Source of the DNA: JAGNLV01 sp964612145
Lineage (GTDB): Bacteria > Zixibacteria > MSB-5A5 > GN15 > FEB-12
Direction of reading: 5' to 3'
Length of the DNA: 64,000 nucleotides
Assembly: GCA_964612145.1 (NCBI GenBank)
Contig: CAZTBP010000013.1
Coordinates: 1 to 64,000 of the forward strand
The first letter of the stretch is position 1; every line of letters starts with the position of its first letter. A program made the position numbers and the translations under genes. The notes beneath the pieces are model-generated. The model saw only the letters and a list, made by a program, of their open reading frames with translations, did no database searches and was not told the DNA's origin. This document shows positions 44,642 through 52,996 of this stretch, one piece after another.

Positions 44642-46519
44642 CTAACACACCGGCGGCGGGCCACTATTAAACAAGTAATCCACAAGATACGTCAAATCTG
44701 CAACATTCGGCGCACCTCCGGAACCATTCAAATCGGAATTTTCCGACACCGCCGGCGCCGCGCCGCCACGGAACAGGTAGTCTACCAGATACGCCAAATC
44801 CGCAATATCCGGTCCGTCACCGTCATCATCAAAATCCCCGACCCGGCAGAAATCAACCGAACCACCCACCAGCACAGGCTCATACACCCCGGCCTGGGCC
44901 GTAAACGACGGCGAGTAGCCGGCCACACTGGTTATCTCAATCGGGTTCGGCCCCTCGGTCGCATTATACGACACCGTAAAAAACAAACTCATCACCGCCC
45001 CGGTATCCGGCGCCAAAAGAGGCTGAGAACCATCCGCCGAGGTTACAATACTGTATGCCGCCCGCCTGTTGACATTATCCGACACGATCTTCTGGAAAAT
45101 ATCGACATACTCCGTCCGAAGTCCCGCGACCGATCCTGAATCCAGCATCATATCGAACGTCCCCCCATACGAAAACGGAATGATCATACTCCGCAGCGGC
45201 AGCCGATTATTTGCATACACATCAACCCGTACCTGCTTCCCCGGCGTCGCCGCCGCTTCCTCGATATCAACCGTATCCGCATACGCCGCGATATAATCAC
45301 CCGCTACCGTCGAGTACGGTCCGTCCGGCGTCTGAATCGTCACCGCCACATCATACAACCCACCCTCCGTATACGTGTACGTCGGGTTCTGCACCGTTGC
45401 ACTACCACCGTCGCCAAAATCCCATTCCCAACTGGTCGCCGACTTCGGTGTCGATGCGGCAAAATTCACTTCCAGCGGCACCGGACCCAAAACCGTGTCC
45501 GCCGCTATCTTCACATTGAGCTGCCAGCTCGTGAGCACTTCGTTCATCCAGCAATGCATCCGCCCCCACTGCTGCATCGAAAACTGATCCCGGCAACCTC
45601 CGTATCCCATATGGTTCTCCGGATTCGTCGGCCCCCACGTTTCAAACGAACACTGGTCGACCCCGTCCGGCGCACCGCAGCCATAGTTAGTCGGCGTCGG
45701 ATCCGTATCCGAACAGAAATCCCCACGGTCATCAGCCGGCGTCCGGGCATACTCGTAGCACGGCCCGCACGGCGTCACCTCGTCAACCCCGTGATGCGTA
45801 TGCCACAACCCCAGATTATGACCAATCTCATGCGTCAGCGTCCGATCATTGAACGGTGGAAACTGCGTGTTATTCATGACAATTCCGCCCGTCTTACCCA
45901 GCGCGTCAGCACTCCACGGAAACGTCCCGAACGAAAACACCGAACCATCGACATTCACCGACGCCACCCACACATTCAACTGCGAGTCCGGCGCAATGGC
46001 ATAGGCATTCTTCATCTGGTCAAACTCGGCATTCGACGTCAGGTACCGGAACTGCGACGAATTCACGAACCGCATCTCGTATTCAAATTGGATCCGCAAC
46101 GGAAGGTAATGCCCGTTGATATCCTCCACCGCGTCCGCAACATTCTGCTCGGTTACAGCCGGATTACTGCCGTCATCCGCTCGCATCACGTGGAAATAGA
46201 TCTTGAGAATCGTCATCGCATCGCTTGAATCCGGAATCCACCAGTCACGCACACCGGCGATATCGCAATCTCCCAGTAAGTTGCACGCCAACCCGCTCTC
46301 CTTCAACTGCGGATTCTCCATATCCCAGAAGACCTGCGTATAGCACTGGTCATGCTCCGGACCGGTCGCGTCAAGCGCATCGGCTTTAACCAACGTACCG
46401 GCGAGGACTATTAGAAACAATCCGGTAAGAATAGATAGTTGAAAAAAAGCGGGAAAAGTCGACGGTTTGGTGAGAGCCGAAACTTTCGAGGCAGGCTGCG
46501 GCGCACGCTGAGCTTTCAT
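44642..46519 (-). CDS. Secreted pappalysin-like metalloprotease with PKD, cohesin-like and dockerin-like modules
   Basis: A 625-residue protein: membrane-spanning signal (23-46), M43-type metalloprotease domain with the zinc motif HEIGHNLGLWH (His230, Glu231, His234, His240) and Met-turn NHMGYGGC (Met304), a PKD domain (about 335-420, WEWDFGDGGSATVQNPTYTY), a cohesin-like beta-sandwich (about 425-560) and two C-terminal dockerin-like modules (ADLAYLVDYLFRGG, ADLTYLVDYLFNSG). It should cut proteins outside the cell. AAGGA lies nine bases before the ATG. Confidence 0.9.
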   Translation of the reverse strand: MKAQRAPQPASKVSALTKPSTFPAFFQLSILTGLFLIVLAGTLVKADALDATGPEHDQCYTQVFWDMENPQLKESGLACNLLGDCDIAGVRDWWIPDSSDAMTILKIYFHVMRADDGSNPAVTEQNVADAVEDINGHYLPLRIQFEYEMRFVNSSQFRYLTSNAEFDQMKNAYAIAPDSQLNVWVASVNVDGSVFSFGTFPWSADALGKTGGIVMNNTQFPPFNDRTLTHEIGHNLGLWHTHHGVDEVTPCGPCYEYARTPADDRGDFCSDTDPTPTNYGCGAPDGVDQCSFETWGPTNPENHMGYGGCRDQFSMQQWGRMHCWMNEVLTSWQLNVKIAADTVLGPVPLEVNFAASTPKSATSWEWDFGDGGSATVQNPTYTYTEGGLYDVAVTIQTPDGPYSTVAGDYIAAYADTVDIEEAAATPGKQVRVDVYANNRLPLRSMIIPFSYGGTFDMMLDSGSVAGLRTEYVDIFQKIVSDNVNRRAAYSIVTSADGSQPLLAPDTGAVMSLFFTVSYNATEGPNPIEITSVAGYSPSFTAQAGVYEPVLVGGSVDFCRVGDFDDDGDGPDIADLAYLVDYLFRGGAAPAVSENSDLNGSGGAPNVADLTYLVDYLFNSGPPPVC

Positions 46520-46789
46520 GATAGTCTTTCCTTATGTCTTTCAGGCGGAGGTCAACATAACTAACCGTCAATATAATAAAAAAATCCGAGATTGTGGTTC
46601 AAAATAGGAGATTTTTTCTATTTCTGCATTTTCGCCCCTACTCCGCCCCCCACAACCACTTATCAGACCTTCCGCCACCTCCACCGCCATTGACTTTCCC
46701 CACCCATGTCGTATATTTCGGCTACAAACACCAATCACACCGGAGACACGCAGAGCTGACCAACCACCCTGCGCGACGAGGGGCCGGCC

Positions 46790-47590
46790 ATGCATGAGGA
46801 CCACTACGAATTCTTAAAAGATGTCAACGACCCCGATCTGATCGAGACCCTCGCCTTTAAACTGACTGACTACCGCGACGACGCCCAGGCGGCGCTGTGG
46901 ACTGTCGCCTCGGAACGCAGAATAACCAGGTCCTCAATCACCGACCTCCGCCGCGAACGGTTCGCAGACTTTGATAAAAACATGAACTGTGTCGGCTGCA
47001 ACGAAGCTATCGTACTGGACAATCCGGAATTCATCAGCGGCCGGTACCACTGTCCAACCTGCGGCCTTTCATTCTTGATCCCGTACCAGGCCCTCCGGAC
47101 GATACGCCAAAAACCTATTACGCCGCCGCGAGAACTAACCGCACCCCCGGACGATGAACTCCGAGGCATCGGCGGATGGCTCATTGTCGTGGCGATCGGC
47201 CTCTGCCTGACCGGACTCTCATATCTCAAACAGGCCATTTTGCTTACCGGGAACCCGGAAATGGTGCTCGATGCTCTTGTGTCGTGGCTCTATTTCGGAT
47301 ACATCGCCATCGTGCTCTACCACCTGTTCACAAAGTCCCGGCATTTCCGGGAGCTGTTCATTGCCGGCTTAATCGCCAACCTTGTCCTGGCCTTGGAATT
47401 TGTAATTCACGTCGGGATCACGCCGGAAAGTCTCAAATTTGTGTCGCGGGCAGCTATCTATGCTTTGATCTGGATCCCGTACACGAAACTATCCCAACGA
47501 GTCCAGAACACGTTCCACGCCCCGCCTCAAGAACCGCCAGCCGGCCCTCCTCAACACCCTTCCAGCCAACCACCCGCCCCCCAACCCTGA
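46790..47590 (+). CDS. DUF2569-type membrane protein with N-terminal zinc ribbon
   Basis: A 266-residue protein. Residues 1-60 are helical, 65-98 form a zinc ribbon (CVGC, then CPTC), and 125-245 hold four membrane helices beginning with LRGIGGWLIVVAIGLCL, the mark of DUF2569 proteins. The tail is proline-rich (PPQEPPAGPPQHPSSQ). The function is unknown; zinc ribbons often contact proteins or nucleic acids. GAGGGG stands six bases before the ATG. Confidence 0.7.
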   Translation: MHEDHYEFLKDVNDPDLIETLAFKLTDYRDDAQAALWTVASERRITRSSITDLRRERFADFDKNMNCVGCNEAIVLDNPEFISGRYHCPTCGLSFLIPYQALRTIRQKPITPPRELTAPPDDELRGIGGWLIVVAIGLCLTGLSYLKQAILLTGNPEMVLDALVSWLYFGYIAIVLYHLFTKSRHFRELFIAGLIANLVLALEFVIHVGITPESLKFVSRAAIYALIWIPYTKLSQRVQNTFHAPPQEPPAGPPQHPSSQPPAPQP

Positions 47591-47746
47591 CAGCGTGGAT
47601 ATTTTTCGAGCCGATCGAGACCCCTGCGGTCCTGACGTAGCCCACACACCCATAATACGTAGCATGTTTCTTAGCAGATCAATATTCCTGTGACCTTGAG
47701 AAAGTCACGTTGGGCGAAGTCGAAAGGTGACACGTCTCTCATCTCG

Positions 47747-49747
47747 CTACTTCGCCTCCGCCTTCCCCTCCACCTCCTGCCGAAGACTCATCTTCCCCGG
47801 AAACTGCTTAATCGCACGCTGGTCGATCTCACGCCCCGTTCCCTTTGCAATCGGCGACGCCTCCGGAATCACAAACTTTTCATTCGGCAGCGTGTCACTG
47901 TACGCCAGTGCCGCCGTCGCCGCGGTCCGCATGCTCTGGTCCGCATGCTGCGTCAGCCGCGCGATGTTCTCCTTGACCGCCACCTCTGCCATGTCAAGAA
48001 AATGCAGTGCCGCCGCCTTATCGCGCTCAAATTTGGGCCCGGACTCACCGTCGCGAATCTGCATGTCCAGCTTCGCCAGCGTGCACACCGACACATGCAG
48101 CCACATCGTATTTTCACTGATCCGCTGCTGGATCGTCTGCTTCTCCAGCACCCGCTCCATGTGCCGCTTGCTCACCAGCTTGAACTGGTGGCTGTGCTCC
48201 CGCACCAACTCACCCAGCCGGTCAGCCTGCTCGCGCAACGACTCATGGATCTTGCCGATGGTCGGAGCGGAACCTTTCCGCCCGAAAAACAACTCCAGCC
48301 CCAGCGGTACCGCCACCGAAAGAACCTTCGGGTTCAACCCGTTCTTGAGCATCCGGCCGATATTTCCGCCGAACCCCTGCTCACTGTTCCACAACAGCGC
48401 CTCCTGCACCGACACCATCTGCTCGGCCAGCTGCTTGCCGCCGTAGCCGAACACAAACGTGTGCATGACCTCGTTAGCCCCCTCGACAATCGTGTTAATC
48501 CGGCTGTCCCGCATCGCGCGCTCGACCTCGTTCTCGGTCATGTACCCCTCACCACCCATGATCTGAATCGCATCGTTGACCACGGTCCAGCCCATCTCGG
48601 AGTTGAATATTTTACAGATCGCCGTCTCGAGCATTATATCCTTATCCTGGCGGTCCAGTATCCCGGTCGTCATATACAGCACCGCATCCATCGCGTACGT
48701 CAACGCCGCCATTCGCGCGATCCGCTCCTGTACCAGATCAAACGCAGCCAGCGGCCGCCCGAACTGGTAGCGCGTCTGCGCCCACTTCGTCGCCTGGTCA
48801 GCACACTTGCGCGCCGAACCCAGCATCCCGGCCGAAAGCGTGCAGCGGCCGTAGTTCAGGCAGGTCAGGGCCACATTCAGCCCCTTCCCCTCCTTGTGCA
48901 GAAGGTTCTCTTTGGGCACCTTGACATCTTTCAGGCGGATCCGCGCCTGCCAGGTCCCTCGAATACCGCACTTGGAACGGTTCTTTTCGAAAATATCGAC
49001 CCCTTCCATATCCGGCGTGCAAACCAGCGCCGTGACACGGTCCTTGGTCTTGCCGGTCTTTGGATCCGTAATCGCCTGCTTCGCCATCACCGTAAACAAC
49101 GCCGAAAGCGCCCCCGAAGTCGACCACTTCTTCTCGCCATTGAGGATGTAATAAGAACCGTCCTCGGACAGCTCGCACCGCGTCTCCTGCCCGCCTGCAT
49201 CACAGCCAACATTCGGCTCTGAAAGACAAAACGCCGATAACGACTCGGTCGCCATCTTCGGCAGCCAGCGCTTCTTCTGCTCCTCCGATCCAAACAGCAT
49301 CACCGCCTTGCAACCAATCGACTGATGCGCCGAAACAATCACCGCCGTCGAGGCACACGTCTTGCCAATCCGCTCCAGCACCCTGTTATACGACGTTACC
49401 CCCAGCCCCAGACCGCCGTACTCCTTTGGTATCGTCATCCCCAGCACACCTATCTCGAACAGCCTGTCAATCACCCGGCGCGGCGTCTCCTGCTCTTCAT
49501 CGATCTGAACCGCCGGGTGCTCCTCGGTCAGGTACTGATCAAGCTTCTCCAGCAGTTCATCACACTGCTTCCGCTCCTCTGCCGTTTCTTCAGGATACGG
49601 AAAGACTATCTCTTCACGCAGCCGCCCCCAAAACATGTTCTTGACAAACCCCGTCTCCTCGGGCTCCGGCCCGAACATGACCTCGGCGTCAGCTATCATC
49701 TTTCGGTCACTCTCGGATATACTCTTCAGCTTTTTCAAATCGGCCAT
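47747..49747 (-). CDS. Acyl-CoA dehydrogenase, very-long-chain/ACAD9-like
   Basis: A 666-residue FAD enzyme of fatty-acid beta-oxidation. It has ACAD motifs such as MTIPKEYGGLGLG, STAVIVSAHQSIGC, FCLSEPNVGCDAG, LNGEKKWSTSG, YGRCTLSAGMLGSARKC, YQFGRPLAAFDLVQ, QIMGGEGYMTE and RINTIVEGANEVM with the catalytic glutamate. The extra 200-residue C-terminal domain is typical of the VLCAD/ACAD9 group, which oxidises long-chain acyl-CoA and binds membranes. AGGAGG stands five to six bases before the ATG. It follows a small membrane-protein gene with a 19-base gap. Confidence 0.93.
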   Translation of the reverse strand: MADLKKLKSISESDRKMIADAEVMFGPEPEETGFVKNMFWGRLREEIVFPYPEETAEERKQCDELLEKLDQYLTEEHPAVQIDEEQETPRRVIDRLFEIGVLGMTIPKEYGGLGLGVTSYNRVLERIGKTCASTAVIVSAHQSIGCKAVMLFGSEEQKKRWLPKMATESLSAFCLSEPNVGCDAGGQETRCELSEDGSYYILNGEKKWSTSGALSALFTVMAKQAITDPKTGKTKDRVTALVCTPDMEGVDIFEKNRSKCGIRGTWQARIRLKDVKVPKENLLHKEGKGLNVALTCLNYGRCTLSAGMLGSARKCADQATKWAQTRYQFGRPLAAFDLVQERIARMAALTYAMDAVLYMTTGILDRQDKDIMLETAICKIFNSEMGWTVVNDAIQIMGGEGYMTENEVERAMRDSRINTIVEGANEVMHTFVFGYGGKQLAEQMVSVQEALLWNSEQGFGGNIGRMLKNGLNPKVLSVAVPLGLELFFGRKGSAPTIGKIHESLREQADRLGELVREHSHQFKLVSKRHMERVLEKQTIQQRISENTMWLHVSVCTLAKLDMQIRDGESGPKFERDKAAALHFLDMAEVAVKENIARLTQHADQSMRTAATAALAYSDTLPNEKFVIPEASPIAKGTGREIDQRAIKQFPGKMSLRQEVEGKAEAK

Positions 49748-49765
49748 GATATCCTCCTCGCTCCC

Positions 49766-50176
49766 TTAACTCGACTGCTCCGCCGACGGCGTCCCCTCAC
49801 TCAGCTTTCGCTGCTTACGCGCCTTCACAAACGACGTAATCGCTGCTCCTAAATATGCGCCGGAAAGTAAAGCCATGATCGACTGCGAAATCGCCGCCGC
49901 CGGACGAGCCACTTCACCGCCGCCAAGCATGGCCGCGAGCTTGGAGAACCCGGATACGGTTGCAATAAAGCCGACCAACGCCAGCCCGGCCGCAAGGTGC
50001 ATTGCCAGCGCCCGACGTTTCTCACTGCGCGCCCACAGCCCCAGACCAAAAATGATAATTCCAAAAAAACTCGGTATCAGCGCCGTTACACTCGCCGCAC
50101 CGGTAGCAAAAAAGCCAACAATCCCCAGCGCAACCAGGATAAGCCCATAAATGACGGTTGTTTTCGACATATTCAT
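49766..50176 (-). CDS. Small four-helix membrane protein
   Basis: A 136-residue protein with four membrane helices (about 8-30, 35-55, 65-85, 95-115) and a basic C-terminal tail (KARKQRKLSEG). The start is taken as the ATG at 50176, which follows GGAAGG ten bases upstream and GCAGAG closer by; an ATG nine bases downstream is also possible. No family is recognised. It precedes the acyl-CoA dehydrogenase by 19 bases and may be co-transcribed. Confidence 0.65.
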   Translation of the reverse strand: MNMSKTTVIYGLILVALGIVGFFATGAASVTALIPSFFGIIIFGLGLWARSEKRRALAMHLAAGLALVGFIATVSGFSKLAAMLGGGEVARPAAAISQSIMALLSGAYLGAAITSFVKARKQRKLSEGTPSAEQSS

Positions 50177-50359
50177 AAACTCTGCACCTTCCAAGTGTGT
50201 ATGTGAGGTTAATAACTTGCTACTGCTGTAACATACCGACCAACCGAGAGTTTCTCATTCCAGTCCAATTCTGGACTAAGTCTGTCTGCGATTGGTCGAG
50301 CCGCACAACACTGAAATTTGTATTTGTGTTTGACCCCAAATGTACCATACAGTGTTATT

Positions 50360-51355
50360 ATGAGTGGTAAATTTCCCTTCAGTTCCTGTGTCGTCATCGG
50401 CGCCGGCATCTCCGGCCTCATTGCGGCCCGCACTCTCGAATCAGCCGGTATCGATGTCGTTGTTATCGACAAAGCACGCGGAGTGGGCGGCCGCATGGCC
50501 ACCCGACGCATCGACGGCGCCCGAATCGACCACGGCGCCCAGTTTTTCACCGTGCGCAACGACGCCTTCGAGGCAATGGTAACCGACTGGCTCGACAACG
50601 GCCTCATCCACGAGTGGAGCAAAGGATTCCCGATCGCCGGGAGCGAATACAAAGCCGACGGCCATTCACGCTACGTTGGCTCCGACGGCATGACAACCGT
50701 GCCCAAATACCTCGCTATCCCGCTCGACCTGCGGCTACAAACCCGAATCGAAGCCATCGTACCGGGCGACGAGCGTTGGATCCTCCGTTCGGCCTCCGAC
50801 GAAGAAATCGAGGCCGAAGCCTTGATCGTGACCGTCCCAATTCCCCAGGCGCTGGCATTACTCGAAGCCGGCGAGGCCTACCTCCCCGAGGACATCATGG
50901 GCCAACTCAAAAATATCCGGTACGACCCCTGCATTGCTGTCATGGCCGTCTTCAACGAACCGGTCAACCTTCCCGAGCCCGGCGCCGTTCGCCTCGAACA
51001 AGGTCCCGTTACCTGGATCGCCGACAACAACGCCAAAGGTATCTCGCCGCACATTCACACTGTCACGATCCACACCTCCCCTCAATTCAGTCGCGAACAT
51101 CTCAAAAGCGAAAACCAAAATATCATCGAACGGGTCATCGACTCCGTCCGCGAGTATCTGCCGGGTCGACCCGAAACCGTCCAGGTTCACCGCTGGCACT
51201 ACAGCCAGCCAGTCGTCGCCCACCAGAAAGCGTTTCTCATGATCGATGTCCCGGCGCCGCTAGTGTTTGCCGGCGACGGCTTCGATGGTTCCAAAATCGA
51301 GGGTGCGGCCCTCTCCGGTCTGGCCGCCGCCAAAGCCCTCCTGACCAGAGCGTGA
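50360..51355 (+). CDS. FAD-dependent oxidoreductase (renalase/amine-oxidase-like)
   Basis: A 331-residue flavoprotein with the dinucleotide-binding fold VVIGAGISGLIAARTLE near residue 10, the flavin motif ARGVGGRMATRRIDG and HGAQFFTVRN, and C-terminal LVFAGDGFDGSKIEGAALSG. This matches renalase-like NADH/amine oxidoreductases. The substrate is unknown. The ATG at 50360 gives the usual short N-terminus. The stop overlaps the GDPD start (GTGA). Confidence 0.85.
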   Translation: MSGKFPFSSCVVIGAGISGLIAARTLESAGIDVVVIDKARGVGGRMATRRIDGARIDHGAQFFTVRNDAFEAMVTDWLDNGLIHEWSKGFPIAGSEYKADGHSRYVGSDGMTTVPKYLAIPLDLRLQTRIEAIVPGDERWILRSASDEEIEAEALIVTVPIPQALALLEAGEAYLPEDIMGQLKNIRYDPCIAVMAVFNEPVNLPEPGAVRLEQGPVTWIADNNAKGISPHIHTVTIHTSPQFSREHLKSENQNIIERVIDSVREYLPGRPETVQVHRWHYSQPVVAHQKAFLMIDVPAPLVFAGDGFDGSKIEGAALSGLAAAKALLTRA

Positions 51356-52251
51356 ACCTCTTCCCTGGTACAATAAACAAGCACCCGTCCGTCTGGCGAC
51401 GAGTATCATCGCTACTCGTCTGGCTCGGCATCGCCCTGCTGGTGATCTTTGCCTTCCTCGGCATTATCGGCGGCGGCTGGTCAAACAAACCGCCGCTGCC
51501 CGCCCCACTTGCCGATGCTCCGCGGCCACTGCTGCTTTCCCACCGAGGCGTCACCACGCAGTACCCCGAGAACTCCCTCGGCGCCATCCACGCCGCCGAC
51601 AGCATTGGTTTCCCCGGGCTGGAAATAGATATCCAGTACACTCATGACAGTGCCTTCGTCGTGCTTCACGATTACGACATGAAACGCATGTTCAACTACG
51701 CCGGAATCGCCTCTGAAATGACCCTCGCACAGCTCCGCACCCTCCCCCTTCTGCACGCCGACACCGCCACCGACCAGACTGTCCCGGCTCTCACCGACGT
51801 CATCGAGCGATACTCCAACAAATTTGTCTTCTACTTCGACATGAAACGCCACGGTCACGACGGCAAAATCCCGCTGGCCGCCGATATCGCCCGCTTCATC
51901 GACAGCGCCGGAATTACAAACCGAACCATGGTCGCCTCCGCCCACGTCTGGTTTATCTGCTGGCTCGAATACAACTACCCCCAGATCGTAACCGTCCTGG
52001 AGGGAATCGACCCCGGCGCACCCTGGCTCTATACCGTTTTGCCGACCCGCTTCCGCCCGGACTTAATCGCTTCCCGCTACAACACCGTCAGCGAGGGTCT
52101 TGCCAACTGGCTGGTCGAAACCGGCCTCAACGAACGCTACGTCACCTATCACATCGAGCCCGAGGAACTCCCCGCAGCTCTCAACCGCGGACTGACCATG
52201 TTTATCATCGACTACGAGCAGCCCCTCAACCGCTGGCTGCACAATGAGTAA
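51352..52251 (+). CDS. Membrane-anchored glycerophosphodiester phosphodiesterase
   Basis: A 299-residue protein with one N-terminal membrane helix (about 14-38, LLVWLGIALLVIFAFLGII) and a GDPD domain: LLSHRGVTTQYPENSLG with the catalytic His-Arg pair, LEIDIQYTHDSAFVVLHDYDM with metal-binding Glu and Asp, and FYFDMKRHG. It releases glycerol-3-phosphate from glycerophosphodiesters. The start is GTG at 51352, overlapping the previous stop. A much longer frame running upstream is an accidental opposite-phase shadow of the FAD gene. Confidence 0.88.
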   Translation: MNLFPGTINKHPSVWRRVSSLLVWLGIALLVIFAFLGIIGGGWSNKPPLPAPLADAPRPLLLSHRGVTTQYPENSLGAIHAADSIGFPGLEIDIQYTHDSAFVVLHDYDMKRMFNYAGIASEMTLAQLRTLPLLHADTATDQTVPALTDVIERYSNKFVFYFDMKRHGHDGKIPLAADIARFIDSAGITNRTMVASAHVWFICWLEYNYPQIVTVLEGIDPGAPWLYTVLPTRFRPDLIASRYNTVSEGLANWLVETGLNERYVTYHIEPEELPAALNRGLTMFIIDYEQPLNRWLHNE

Positions 52252-52945
52252 AATCGACCCCCGAATACAGGAGATCTTCCGCTCCCTCAAGAACTCTCCC
52301 CCATCCGACGACATCTTCAATCCCTGGTGGGAAATCGATCCCGTCAATGAAATCGGAGCCGATGGTCCCGCCATCCGCCGTCGCCAATACGGAGCCTACC
52401 TGAGCGAACGAATCGGCCGCGCGAAATACCTGCTCGTCGGCGAGGCTCCCGGCTACCAGGGTGGCCACTTCTCCGGCATCCCCATGACCTCCGAACGGAT
52501 CCTCCTCGGCCACATGAGCCACAAGCACCTCCATCCCGAACGTGTCTTCACCTCGTTCAAACCCCGACGCACCAGTAAACCGGCAATCAAACTCAACGGA
52601 TTCTCCGAGCCAACCGCAACCATCGTCTGGGGCCATCTGGCTGAAATGAATATAGACACCTACGAGGTCGTCATCTGGAACGGCTGCCCCTGGCACCCGT
52701 TCGATCCTCGCAAGGGCATGCTGTCCAATCGCACACCTCGTGAACCCGAAGTTCGTGCCGGCGAACCGATGCTGGCCCGGCTGCTTAAAATCATGCAGAT
52801 CGAACACATCGTCGCCGTCGGCAACAAAGCCCACGGCCTTCTGAGTTTCATGGGGTACGACGTTCCCAAGGTCCGCCATCCGGCCAGCGGCGGCGTTCCC
52901 GCGTTCAAAAACCAGTTCACCACCTGGATTGATTCGCTCCGATAA
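52244..52945 (+). CDS. Uracil-DNA glycosylase superfamily protein
   Basis: A 233-residue protein. The UDG fold motifs are visible: YLLVGEAPGYQGGHFSGIPMT (motif A with GEAPG), NGCPWHPFDP, AVGNKAHGLL and VRHPASGGVPAFKNQ (motif B region, HPAS). In UDG families 4 and 5 the first motif is GEAPG. Uracil removal from DNA is the natural expectation, but this divergent clade may have another base specificity. The start overlaps the GDPD stop by eight bases (ATGAGTAA), so the three genes 50360-52945 form one operon. Confidence 0.75.
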   Translation: MSKIDPRIQEIFRSLKNSPPSDDIFNPWWEIDPVNEIGADGPAIRRRQYGAYLSERIGRAKYLLVGEAPGYQGGHFSGIPMTSERILLGHMSHKHLHPERVFTSFKPRRTSKPAIKLNGFSEPTATIVWGHLAEMNIDTYEVVIWNGCPWHPFDPRKGMLSNRTPREPEVRAGEPMLARLLKIMQIEHIVAVGNKAHGLLSFMGYDVPKVRHPASGGVPAFKNQFTTWIDSLR

Positions 52946-52949
52946 AAAA

Positions 52950-52979
52950 GGGCCGCCCGCTTCCACGGACGGCCCGGTC
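52950..52979. terminator. Bidirectional terminator between convergent genes
   Basis: GGGCCGCCCG and CGGACGGCCC pair with one mismatch around a six-base loop; A runs on the left and a T-rich stretch on the right would allow termination from both sides, for the UDG-like gene and for the cytochrome gene. Confidence 0.75.
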
Positions 52980-52996
52980 TTTCTCGCACCGGCGAA

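Noticed and set aside
47690..49222. A 510-codon plus-strand frame opposite the acyl-CoA dehydrogenase gene
   Set aside because: Composition rich in Arg, His, Leu and Pro, typical of antisense shadows in G+C-rich DNA; the opposite strand encodes all ACAD motifs.
50614..51351. Long frame running into the GDPD gene from upstream, giving a 545-residue protein
   Set aside because: The added part is arginine/proline-rich, overlaps the well-supported FAD gene in another phase, and the GDPD gene has its own GTG start overlapping the FAD stop.
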